A stretch of DNA of 64,000 nt from Catenaria anguillulae PL171 (Eukaryota; Blastocladiomycota; Blastocladiomycetes; Blastocladiales; Catenariaceae), in contig MCFL01000002.1 of NCBI GenBank assembly GCA_002102555.1, positions 930,001-994,000 on the forward strand, written 5' to 3'. How positions within the stretch are numbered: position 1 is the first letter of the stretch; each line of letters opens with the position of its first letter. The translations under genes and the position numbers were made by a program. The notes below the pieces were generated by a model that had not been told where the DNA came from, searched no databases, and saw only the letters and a program-made list of their open reading frames with translations. Shown piece by piece: positions 47,219-59,521 of the stretch.

Positions 47219-47450
47219 ACTTGGTTGATTGTGCTTGGATTGGATTGGGTCCGAACCCATTTATTTGTCTGTTTTGCTGTGATTTTTTTTTTCCTGTGCT
47301 GTTCCCTACACGATTTATACACACTTGATATTTACTACGTATAAGGCAAGGCCACCTGACACACTTCAATCCAATGGTCAAAAGAAAGTGTAGTGGTATT
47401 TGGTTTCGTAAAATTAGAATACAAAAACAACAACAGACTGCACCAAAAGC

Positions 47451-48525
<1,075 letters not shown>

Positions 48526-48931
48526 GATGGCGCTAGACTCGAGAGAGGATGATGGACGGGGATTGCATCGAGTCCGCTATATCATAAAATGCATTGATTT
48601 GTCTTGCAGTATGCAGCAGAACATACATAGATGGGCGCAGGTCCAGTGCAGGTCAAAACACCGAGTCAGGTCAAGTTGAACAAGACGTGTCGTGTCGGCC
48701 GCCGATCGATCGATCGATCCACCTGGTGCACTGCTGCAGAGACACCTCAGTCAATCAACGAAAACGCTAATGAACGGATGATATGAATAGAAAAATGTTG
48801 GATTGAAAAAGATTTATTTACATGAGATCATCCTCCTTTGAGTCGCGAAAAGCTCTCCGCAAACACGTCGCATCCATCCATCCCACCACCCGCTCTGCCG
48901 CTGCCGCCGCATCAGTCCCGCACGCGCAAAC
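48526..48931. other. Divergent intergenic region
   Basis: About 400 bases lie between YIP1 (-) and the RXT2-like gene (+). It contains an ATCG tandem repeat (48704-48719), which is self-complementary. No gene is seen. Confidence 0.5.
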
Positions 48932-50024
48932 ATGTCGTCGTCCGCGCCTGCTGCCGCCTCCAAGCGCACCAGAAAGTCCACCGCGGGCTCCTCTCATGGC
49001 GCAACATCCTCGCCAACGCCATCCGGCCCCAATGCAAACCCTGCCGCCTCGTCTTTCTCTCATGCTGCTACCGCTGCAACCACTGCCTACGTCATGCCCG
49101 CCGACCTGCCCTTGCCTCCCACACTCATGATCGACCCACCCTCAGAACCCGACCCGGACTTTGTCCCACCCTTCCTCGAACCAGGCGCAAGGCAGCTATC
49201 CACGCCCAACAACCGCGGCCGCAAGCTGCTCATTCAATCTCAGCCCGCACCGTCCACGCCCCAGTTTCCGCAATGGTCGGCACCCAAATCCGATGTCGCT
49301 GCCATGATGGGATTGGGGCCACGGCCCGATATCCGTGCGCCATTGTCAGGGGATCCGTTTGTACGTGCGTTTCCGCAGCTCCATGCTCATGCTGAGCATC
49401 GATCAATGGAAAGGTGACTGGATGCTTGGTTGGTATCACATTTTGGTAATTGCAGGCAAAGAAGACGCAGTTCCGGTTACCTCAAAGCGATAATTACTAC
49501 GCCGCGTACGCCGAGCCAGCGTCCATCAAGAAGCGCCAGCGTGAAGATTCCATCGAAGACGACGCAAACGTCGCTGGTAGTTTCTCCCATGCCATGCCTG
49601 CCGTGTGCCCGATAAGACTTGGACTGACACACAACCCATTAACGCAAGCACAGACCTGCTCCAACCAGCAACCAGCCTCGACGACTTCATGTCCCGTCCC
49701 GAAATGTGCGACCTGCACAATGCAAAACAATACCCAAAACTCACCATGAGCGTCATGGACGTTGTGAAAAACGAGCAAGTCTTGCACAATTCGCTCGCGC
49801 GTTTCTTGCGTGCCCTTCAAGCCGAAGTTTCGGGCCCGCTCGACCAGAATGCGCCCGAGCGCAAGGCAAGGGATGCTGCTGTCGAGTTGCTTGGATCGAC
49901 GGGCGAGGTCATTGCCCAGTTTCAGGACGTGAGTGTTGGGTTGGCACACACTGCGCATCAGCAACAGTACTTGTGGAAGGTGATTCGCGACAAGGCGGGG
50001 CCGCAGCGGGATCATCATGGGTGA
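48932..50024 (+). CDS. RXT2-like protein (possible Rpd3L histone deacetylase complex subunit)
   Basis: Exon 1 (48932-49360) encodes a Ser/Ala/Pro-rich N-terminus, then STPNNRGRKLLIQSQ, comparable to the N-R-G-x-K-L motif of the RXT2 N-terminal family. After an intron (49361-49455), exon 2 reads AKKTQFRLPQSDNYYAAYAE and a basic/acidic KKRQREDSIEDD patch. A one-base frame change near 49595 leads to INASTDLLQPATSLDDFMSR and PKLTMSVMDVVKNEQVLHNS, like the L-x-P-x-s-x-x-D-f helix region of RXT2. The end is an amphipathic helix and a short tail ending at 50024. The assignment rests on pattern similarity only, so function in the Rpd3L complex is inference. Confidence 0.5.
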
Positions 50025-50233
50025 GTTGCACGCCGCGGGGCAGGGCTGAATGTGTACATTTGTTCTTTGGTGCCGTATTTATGCATTTCTCGTTTCACCA
50101 TGTTGATGAAAGTTGGTGGTTGCTGGATCAGCTCAAGTGCTTTGACTGCCGTTTCCCACCCGCGTGCCACTACAACCAAAGTGCCAATGTTCCCAAGTCC
50201 TCTGAAAGTAACAACAACAACAAAAAAAACACC

Positions 50234-50940
50234 ATGCAATCCACTCCCAAACGCCCCATTCCCGACAGCGTCGCTGAGCAAATGCGCGCGGCACAAGAGT
50301 ATCTGGACAAGCACCGCATCTTGCCCGTCATGCACAGACTTGTCGAGCTGCTCGTGTATCATCAGCCAGGTTGTGTATTTTCCTTCCCTTCCTTCACCGA
50401 CAATTCAGCTTCTACTTGAGCAGGCGCATGATGGGCCGAGTGCTCACATGAACAGCTCGGGTCTCCAGAAAACCCACGCCAGTTCATGGCCGAGCAGTTG
50501 CGCAAGCTGGCCGTCGCGCGGTCGGGAGGATCAAAAGTACATACAGTCCCATCACTCTTGTAGTCACTGTTAAATATCAGGCACCCTTTCAAGCTGGCAC
50601 TCATGCTGCCCAAAATTACATATCTGTAGGACGGTGCCTTGGCACATTTATCCCGGCCAGATCTTGTCAACGTGTTCAAAATCTACGACGCGGCAGGCAA
50701 GGGCATGATCAATGCGGCACAGTACGCAGAAGGTACTTATGACACTGACAAAAATTCAAACAGTTGCGCTCCATCCATGGGTATGCGACCGCTGACCGCT
50801 CGATTAACGTGTCTTTTCCCCACACAGCCATGGCGTACCTCGGGTTGTCGGCGACCGCGAGAAAGGGCAAGCCGTTAGTGTCGATGGACGAGTTTGTGCT
50901 GGATGCGTACGTGCAATCATGGTTTCGGAATACCAATTGA
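50234..50940 (+). CDS. EFCAB10: EFCAB10-like RIIa/EF-hand protein (flagellum-associated family)
   Basis: Four exons (50234-50369, 50469-50536, 50630-50732, 50828-50940) splice in frame to 139 residues, close to the 127 of animal EFCAB10. The N-terminus is a RIIa/DPY30-type dimerisation helix pair: AAQEYLDKHRILPVMHRLVE, LLVYHQPENPRQFMAEQLRK. A degenerate EF-hand follows: LVNVFKIYDAAGKGMINAAQ, then YAEAMAYLGL and SMDEFVLDAY. The EF-hand loop has DAAGKGMI, so the Ca2+ ligands are incomplete, as in other family members. RIIa proteins dock on AKAP-like partners in cilia and flagella. The gene supports a flagellated life stage. Confidence 0.85.
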
Positions 50941-51250
50941 ATGGGATGGCACTGACGACGATATGGGCGGATTCGCACAACCTTGTACTTCCCATCTTTA
51001 GTGAGCTTGGTTTGGCCCGGGCCGTCGCCTGACGGCTGCCCAAGTAAAGAATGAATGGCCGAGCTAGTTGTTGTTGCTCTGTCATTGCATTACAATGATG
51101 AAATGGAAGTGGGCTTTTCTTGGAAGCTGGACACAAGTCAAGCTGAGGCAGAACACGACCGATCGGCGGCCCACATTCGTGTGCTGATCTGATCGATTCT
51201 CACCTCACATCCCAAATCTCTGAACAACGAACCAAAGACAAAGAGGACAC
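50941..51250. other. Intergenic region
   Basis: About 310 bases lie between EFCAB10 and the NUP84/NUP107 gene. No feature is seen. Confidence 0.4.
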
Positions 51251-54200
51251 ATGTCAAGTTCAAGTGACGTCTGCGATGGACTAGTCTATGTGTATCAAGG
51301 AACCGCAAGAAATCACTTTGAAATGACATCCTACCAGCCTTCCCTCGCCGGCCAACGGCGTGGGTCGATCCCGGGCCTGTACCCGGATGTTCCAGGCACA
51401 TTTTCCACCAACACCCAGCGCCCGTCGACGACGACGACTTCGGCCCTTCACTTTTCACCGCCCACCGATCACCCAATGGACATTGACGAGCTCAAATCTC
51501 CTGAGGCTTCTCGCACATTCTCTGCGCCGCCTCGCCAGCCGCTGTACCCGTCGGTCCAAGGCGCTGGCAGCGTGTGGGATCATCAAACACAGCTCACCGA
51601 GCTGGAGCATACTGACGCCGCAGCAGTCCCTGCTCCGTCCCCAGCAAGCGTGGTGACCGACTCTGCGCGTTTGCTTGCCGAGCAGTTTGCGAGGCCGTTG
51701 ATGAAGGGACAGCACGAGTTGTTGGACCAGGAGCGTGGCGTGTTGATGGCGTATGCCAACATGTGTGAGGAACGGTGCGTACGATGCGCAGGTTGATTGT
51801 CAGCCGTTTGATACTTGTCCCATGCAGGACTGACTTGTCTTTGGGGGCTTGCGTGTGCACCAACAGATATGCTGAGCTCAAATCGGATCCGGCAGTCGAT
51901 TCGTCGCCAACGAGCGAGCTGGCTACCATCAAAGCTGAGGCGCGGGCCTGGCTGTTGTTCCGCACAGTTGTCCTGTACGGCCACATCCTTTTTTTTCACT
52001 AGTATCTCGGAGAGTACTCACCATCAACTGATTCCGGCGCCATGTAAACCCAGTCGGTGGCTCAACGCTGGATCCGAGCAACCCGCAGCCACTCTTGAAG
52101 ACATCCCGTATTTTTCCGCAAAGGTTTCCGCCGCCAACGCCGTCATGAACGACGAAGACCTGGTCGAGCTCAAGGTTTGTCCCGCTCACTTCCATCGATT
52201 CCACCTTTCACCACACGCTCACCCACTGGACCCTGGACTGGTTGTGTAGCTTGTGCAAACATGGCTGGAAGAGTCCTTTAAGCGCACCTTGTCCACCGCT
52301 GCCTTGCCTCTGTACCCGCATCGCGCGTGACTGTGACCCAATCGATCCATGTCGTCGGATGATGCCAACGCCGAGGCGTTTTTCAGGTGGTGTTTGGGTT
52401 GGTGCAAGCAGGTCTGCTTGATGAGGCGGCAAAGTACGCAGAGCGGTGTCAGCGGACGTGGGTTGCACTTGCGTTGGGTGGGTCAAAGTTGCATGATGTT
52501 GAAGGCAATGGTGCGCTTTCCTTCTGGCTTTGCTCACTTTTCTTGTCCTTCTTTTTTACTCACCCATGCTTTGGCCTCACTGGTTGTAGATGGCTGGGAA
52601 GCGATCGGGCCGTGAGCGGCAACCCGATGCGCAACCTGCACAAGGCAATGTGCGCGACCATCGAGTCGCAGTCTGGCGTCGGCAAGTATGAGCGCGCCGT
52701 GTTTTCGCTGCTAAGCGGCCACTTGGAAGGCGTATGTTTCGTTCATTGATCCATGGTTATTGTTGACATGAATCCCAACTCACCCGACGCATGCAGGTGC
52801 TCCCCGTGTGCGAAACGTACGAATCGGCCTTGCATGCCATCGTGACGTGCACTGCCGAAGCCCGCATCTCCAAGTTTGTGGGCCAGGACGACGAAGCCAA
52901 TGACTACTTTTATACGGAACCCGTGCCCCGCAACCGTCGGCTTCGATGCCGACCGACCTATCCAAATGACGCTGTGGGACATCTTCAAGGCGCTCAACGA
53001 CGGCAAGCTGGCGCGCAAGCTGGACGTGCACCCGGCCGTGACGGCCCTGCACAAGACGTTTTTCCCGGGCGTGCACGCGCGGCTGCTGGGCGACCGGACG
53101 CGCGGGCTCGTGGACGTGCTCGAATGGTTCCACCAGCGCCACCAGGTTGGCGCGCTGGATCTGTCGCAGCGCAGGTTTGCCACGCACTTGACCTTGGCCG
53201 TGCGCCAGTTGCACCTGATTCGCAAGCCCACGCGGTCGTCGCGGGGCAACCTGGTCAATGTGGACGAGGTGATGCGCGACTTGGTCAATGGGTACATTGT
53301 GGCGCTGCGCCGGGCGGGCGGATTGTTGCCTGCGATCCCGAGTTATGCGCTTGCAGTTGCTGCAGAGCATCGGCCAAAGCTCATGGCCAATGCGCTCCTG
53401 TCTGGCCCGGTCGAGGAGTGGGAAGCCGTGTTTAAACGAATGGACCAGATGCCTGGTGGGTTTGATTTGCTCGAGGTGGCGTCGGCCATGGTTGAGCAAG
53501 TCGCGTCCGAGCTGGTGAATGGCGGATCAGCACTTGCGGTCAAGGAGAATCCCGATGCGTGTATCAAGTTGTTCCATGGTGCAGAGCTTGTGGTAACGTA
53601 CGGGGTGAGATTGGCCGAGAACAGGAGTGAGGAATTGCTGAGGAAGGTGGTGCCCGCGGTCACCATGGCTGTCCGAGTGTTGTTGTGTACGTTTTCGATG
53701 ATGCGTTTCCCTGTGTCGTACACCTGGATTGCTGACTCACAACATACCATGTGTCGTTTAGCTGGAGAAGAATGGGAAATGGCCGAAGCGGTTGCCAATT
53801 GGGTTGTGCTTCCTGTCATTGCCCAAAAGGCTCGCCACTTGCCACAGCAATGGCAGTTTTGGGAACTCATCGACTATCAGGCCTTTTTGCAATTGATGCG
53901 TTCGCCTTGCGCCCGGGCATCCACCGCCGATTCCAAATCGGATTTGTCGCCACTTGGCCCGAATGCGGTCTCCTCGCCCGCCATACCCACCGGTCTGGAC
54001 TTGTGGCTTGGTGACGCCTTGTCGTTGCTCGAGTCCAACTGGCTTCAGTTCCCGGACGCAAACGGCCCGCCGCCCCCAACGTCCGGCATTGTCCGCGGAC
54101 CAACCCGAGTTTACTCGCGCCGAGCGCGCGGCCCTTGAGCAAGTCCAAGTCCTGCGCAAGCAATTTGCGCCGCTGCTCGCCACGCGCGTCGCCTTCAACC

Positions 54201-54477
54201 TGGCGCTGTTGCTGGCGCGTTCCCAGCATTTGTGCATCGGCTGCTTGCGGTTCTTGCTCGGCACCGGGACTCGATGTATGCCGTGCGCAGTGTTGGCGAA
54301 GAAGACGAGTTGGTGGAAAGCGTGAGCAAGTGTTTGGCCGTCATTAGGGGAGATGCATTGAGAGAGGCGGCAAAGTGGACAAAGGCGGCAAAGGGGCGGT
54401 TTGTGGTGGATGCACAGTCTGGCGCCGCCAAGGCAAGGGTCAAGGGGTTGCCGCGGCCCGAGATGCTGCAAAGTTGA
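51251..54477 (+). CDS. NUP84: NUP84/NUP107 nucleoporin of the Y-complex
   Basis: A scaffold nucleoporin of the outer ring Y-complex. The N-terminus (51251-51700) is disordered and Pro/Ser-rich. An alternative start is the Met of MTSYQPS at 51323. The helical solenoid then shows the family signature: QAGLLDEAAKYAERCQRTWV, LALGGSKLHD, SGNPMRNLHKAMCATIES and FSLLSGHLEGVLPVCETYES, which match the x-x-W-x-A-x-x-x-G and L-L-P-V-C-x-T-W-E blocks of NUP107. Most of the C-terminal half lies in one frame (52876-54138). Short introns fit at about 51774-51866, 52175-52249, 52511-52590, 52732-52797 and 53686-53760. Frame changes near 52050, 52380 (T5 run), 52615 and 54130 look like one-base errors. The gene ends at 54477. 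Confidence 0.8.
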
Positions 54478-54796
54478 GTTGAGTTGCCTCAATGGGGAAA
54501 AATATGGACATGTTGAGGATTCGGTCTTTTTATTCAGCCATTTACGGATAGGTTTCACGTTACCTTTCCCTCTTTCTCTTCAGTTATGAGCACTTCGTGT
54601 TACGAAAATGGCTGGTTGCATTGGGTCAACTCTTGAACATAACACAAATGAAACTCGTTCAGTGGACTCTGAATCGCAAAAATAAATATGGGTGGTAAGG
54701 GTGACACAAAAGAAAAACCCAAGACACAGATGAGCAACGACATAAAAACTCTGGACATATTATATCCAAGACGAAAGCAAACTACGCAAGCCAAAA

Positions 54797-57700
54797 TCAC
54801 ATGAACCCGTCCAATTGCCCAACCGACTTGCCCGCGGCATCAACACCAACGGCCACTGGGGCCATGGTTGTTGCGCTTGTTGTGGGAGTCACTTGCCCAG
54901 ACACGGTCAAGTCCTTGGGCGATGCCGAAAAGGTGATCGAAGGCTGCTGCTGATTGGTGTCCATGTTGGGCGAGTCATCGCCACCAGTAGGTTGCGCGGG
55001 CAACGAGACGGACGATAATGGCGAGTCGGCGGCCGATGCTGACGAAACGAGCGCCTGTTGCGGTGGAACGGGCAGGGTCGTGGATGACGTGAGGGCGTCG
55101 CCGAGATTCGGAGCCGGGATCAGGGCAAGCGTCGCGTCCACATTGTCAGACAGGATGGACGTGGGGAGCATCAGAGAGGTGGCCGCCAGTGGGCTGGTGT
55201 TAGTACTTGTCAATGACGCTGGCGCCGTAAGAAAAGGTTGGTCTTGTTGCGCCATGCCACCTTGACCGACAGCCGGCTCCGAATGCCCTTGCTCCAGGTG
55301 CTGTTGCTGCGGCTGCGGCTGAGTGGCGGGCGGCGGGCCACCACCACGCTGCTCAGTATCCCGCACATGTTGATCCTCGCTGGTTGCCTCGTCCTCATTG
55401 GTCTCGGCACGCGCACCTTCCGGCTCCAACTGATCAATCTCGTCGTCCTCGTCTGCATCCTCCTGCTTCTTCTTGCCGGATTGCTTACTCGCCGACGTCT
55501 TGCTCTTTCTTGCTCGACCCACCGAGGGTGGCTCGACGCTACCGCCTCTCCCCGCCAATGCAGCTGCAGCCTCAAACTCGCGCAAATATGCCTGATAGGC
55601 CACATACGCGGGACTCTGCCGATACATACCCAGGGCTTGATGGTACTCGTGCTTTGCCCGACTCGCTGCCTCTTCCCTAGCCCTCTTCTCATCGGGGGTC
55701 ATGTTCTTCCAGCGCTCGCCCACAATCTTTGCCAGCTCGGAGAAGGAAAGCTTCATGTCCCTTAACTCTGCACGGACCTCGTTCGCAAACACGACATAGG
55801 CCGACTGGGGCTTTTGCGGCTCGTTCGGGTCCGTCTTTGGGTGCCGTCTGTACTTGCGCTTGTTGCCATTGCTTGTGGTCGCCGACATGGCCGGCGGCGG
55901 GCCAGGGATCGGCACGGGCGTCGATGCACCCGTGGCGGCCAGGTGCGCGTGTGCGGCCGCAGCGGCAATCATGGACGGCGGCATGCCAGGGTACGACGCA
56001 ACTGCGGCGGCAGCAGCAGCAGCCGCTGCAGCGGCCGCAGCGGCTTCAGGCGAGAGGTGGTGGGCGCTCGGCTGCTGGCCAGGCGGCACACCTCCATATG
56101 GGTTAAACGGCGGCATGTGCGACATTGGCGGAGGCGGCGCGGCGGCCGCAAAATGTGGCGGCGGTTGTGGCATGGGCATGGCATGTTTTTTGCTTGCCTT
56201 GGCGGGCGGGCGCCGGTGGACACGATCTTGATTGTTGGCCGCGTCGTCTTCTTCTTCTTGGTGCTTGTCTTCCTCGTCCTCGTCCTCGTCTTCGGGAATG
56301 TACTCGTCGTCGCTTCCTTCGGCACCAGATCGGCGTGTCGAACTTGGCTTGCCGCGCTTGACATTCTTCTTTGACCCACCCGCCGACTTGGATTTGCTGG
56401 ACTTGCCGTCACCGTCGACCCTGCGGCGCTTGGCGCTCGCGGGCGACCCAATGTCGTCCTCTTGTTGCAAATGCTGCTCTGGTTGTTGTACCTGCTGCTG
56501 TTGCAGCTGGGGCATTTGCGGCGGCGGGGCCAACCGCGCATGTGGCCCATGTCCCATCGACTTGCGCTTGCTACCGCCAACGCCAGAATGTTGCGCCTGC
56601 TGATGCATCTGCTGAGGCGGGCCCATGGACGGTGGGCCTTGGTGATAGCCGTGTGCCATTCCATCATACATGCCGTGCTGCACACGCGCGTGCCCTGGGG
56701 GAGCCGGCGGCGGCGGGCCCGGGTACACGTGCGGCGGGACCTGCGCGTGTGGCCCGCCCGGCCCAGAGTACCCGTAATGATGCGGCTGCTGCGCGTGCGC
56801 GTGGCCATACGGCGGGTATCCATGTGCAAACGCATCGTTGCCCGGATACGCTTGGCGGTGCACGTGCGCATGGGGTGGCTGCGGCGGGCCGTATGGCGAC
56901 CCAGGGTATCCGCCAGGGTACTGGTGCGGGTGCGGCGCATGGTGTGGATGCGGGTGCACTGGATAGTCTTGCATGTAACCAGGCCCGACGTATGGCGCAG
57001 GTGTGGCGTCGTCGCGCCTTGGAGGACCGCCCGGGTACCGATCGTACGGCCCAGGCGGTGGGACGCTGCCGCCAGGGTACCGTGCGTGCGGGGGCATGCT
57101 TGGGTCGGGCGGCGCGGCAGAGTGCGGCGACGCGCCCGGGTAGTAGCCACTCGCTGATGGTGGGTAGCCTTGGTATGGGTTACTGGGACCATTTGCGCCT
57201 GGGGTTGCGGCAAATCTGGACGACGACGGCGGTGGGCCGGCGTAAGCCTCGTATGGATTGTTGGCAGACGAGGACATGGCGTTGGCCACAGAACCAGGAG
57301 TCGCCGTGGGAGGGGTGTTGGATCGGGCAGGCTTGGGTGCTTGGCCACTGCTCGTGCCGCGGAACACCTGCAAGTCTTGGCCGGGGCCGCCGCCCATGGA
57401 CTGAGAGGAATACATGCCAGGATCTTCGTAACCCGAGCGCGATGAGGGTCTGCCGCTTTGGCCGTGGGCGGACGTGACGCTACCGGGACCAGGCGGGCCA
57501 CCGCCACGAGGCGAGTTGTTCAAGTTACCAGGACCACCAACACCACGTGGCATTCCGCCGTGACCACCACCACCACCCCGCTTGCTTGATTCGCTGCAGC
57601 AGCAGCGGCTGCCGCTGCGGCATAGTCGAGATAGTACGGGTCGTACGCACCAGGGCCGCCGCCGCCACCCCACCACCACCGCCAAGGTGCGCGTGTGGAT

Positions 57701-57992
57701 GGCCCATCCCCATGCCAGGGACCACACTGCCCATGCCAAATGGGCCGCCCATCATTTGGTTCATGGCACCCATGTTGGTGGCAGCAAAGTCGGCGGGGCC
57801 ACCATAGTATCCAGGGGGTCCTGACGGGTCTGCGGGGTGGTGATGGCCGCCGTGCCGCCCGTGGACATGACTCGGAGCAGCATGGCCTTGGTGCTGGGTG
57901 AGATGCGGGCCTTGGCCGTGGCCTTGGACTGACCCGCCGCTGGTTGGGTCGGTGGAATCGGGAGGCCTGTTGGCTGGGGTGTTGTCGGCCAT
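54797..57992 (-). CDS. TOX-like HMG-box protein with long low-complexity arms
   Basis: The start at 57992 (MADNTPANRPPDSTD) precedes Gly/Pro/His/Met-rich repeats of about 500 residues (PGGYPGSPYGPPQPPHAHVH type). An acidic/basic nuclear region follows (near 56400-56280: KSKSAGGSKKNVKRGKP, then EDEDEDEEDK). The HMG box lies at about 55850-55600: DPNEPQKPQSAYVVFANEV, FSELAKIVGERWKNMTPDEK, KHEYHQALGMYRQSPAYVAY. The D-P-N-E-P-Q-K-P opening and spacing are like animal TOX/HMG20 boxes more than yeast NHP6. A KSKTSASKQSGKKK basic patch and a Ser/Thr/Pro/Gln-rich C-terminus end at 54797. A frame change near 57600 lies in a run of Gly and Trp codons. The GC-rich repeats make long shadow frames on both strands. 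Role: DNA bending or transcription, by family. Confidence 0.8.
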
Positions 57993-59521
57993 AATGCTTG
58001 TGCCAGAGTGGTGGGGACTTTTGAAACGATGGATTGGAATGGGATGGGCTGGTGCGGGTGCTGATTGGAATCGGGATAGGGATGGGGAATTGTGGGCCGG
58101 GTGGGATATTGCGAATGGGAAGAGATGGCTGTGATGATCAAGGGTCGGGTGGCAGAGCGCAGCGAGAATGCGCAATTCGAAGGCGTCCTGGTCAACGTCC
58201 GAGTGGCTTGCGCCTCGACCTCGTGGCTAAAGTCGGATGGAATTGGAAACGATCAAAGTCAAGGGAAGGAGAGATGGGGGACGGGTGGTCTGGATCGGAA
58301 CGTACGTACATAAACAAATGCGAGCAAGTGAACGGTCAAAGAAAAATGATGAGAGGGCGGTTGGGGGGCCGCCTTGGGTTTAAATGTGCCAGCTGTGGGA
58401 ATTCATTTCAGCTTCCAAGCAATGCCATGCATGCCATGACGCCGCACTCCTTTCCCGCAAGCAGTGGGGAAACGAAAGCGAGAAAAGCACAAACAAGTAG
58501 GGCAATTGGAGAAAAGTTGATCGCCACCGTGAGCTATGTACCACAACCACTTCTTGCGCAAACCTGTTGAAACCATCGTCCCCAACCAAAATGCGGTTGT
58601 TTCCTAATTCGGAGCCAGTATTCATGTAAATCCCGATTTACTTGCGGGAACAAGGACTTTTGCTTGGCGATTTGGTGTGGAGGAGGTCGGTCTAGATCAT
58701 GGGTAGAGGATGTCGACATCGGCTGTAGAAGAGTCGAGTCGTACCCTGTGTACATAATCGATTGTTTACCAAGTTCAACCTCTGAAATGCTCATCCATAA
58801 ATGCCATCGCCTTCAACTGGATAAGCTATTTTTCTTGATTTGCTAGGCAGTTGCCGCTTTACAACATGAGCCTCTTTGGAATCGCTGGATGAGATCTTTC
58901 TCAACTTGAAAGTGATCGCGAGCGACTGTTGTTCCATTGACCTAAGTATGTATGTATCATACACTCACGGCAACAATCCTTATTTAGTGACGACCAAGTT
59001 GATCGCAGAAACAGTGACGGCTAGCACCACTTGTATCATTCCCTTCTCGTACCTTCTGCATTCGTTCTTCAAGCGTTCTGTGCGCATTCGAGCCACCACC
59101 TCGATCTGGCGACCCCACGCACGCCATTGCAACAGAGGGCGAACGGCGAACGGATCCAGAATCTGACGACAACTGCCTGGACTGATTTCAAGTCCTCCTT
59201 CATCATCGTCAACTTGAACTCATCTTCACCTGTCTACCAGCTTCCGCCTGACTCCCATCTGCTACAAGCTGGTCGTATCGCCAGACGGCAGCCCCATCGC
59301 ACGACGCACCGCAGGCTGGGCCGTACATCAATATCCTCTGCGTCTGCTTGTCAGTCATCTGCACCGCCCGCCCGCCGTTGTCATCTCGAGATTATTCGTT
59401 GCTGCTCTTGCTCCGGCCTCCGGTCCGGTCCGACCATTCTTTCTTCTGAGGAGAGCGATGCGATTTACATAGCTTGCTTGAATTTTTGCACTTGTTCTCG
59501 CCACCGCGACCGTCACTTGCA
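57993..59521. other. Divergent intergenic region
   Basis: About 1.5 kb lies between the HMG-box gene (-) and the FCP1-like gene (+). No frame here shows domains. The 5' UTRs and promoters of both genes must lie here. Confidence 0.45.

Noticed and set aside
51251-54477. Nucleoporin NIC96/NUP93
   Set aside because: The W-x-A...G, SGNPMRNLHK and LPVCETYES blocks match NUP84/NUP107, not the NIC96 family.
55969-57507. Long open frame (about 510 codons, minus strand) overlapping the HMG-box gene
   Set aside because: It is a shadow of the GC-rich Gly/Pro/His repeats. Its product is Arg/Thr/His-rich without domains, while the other frame carries the HMG box.
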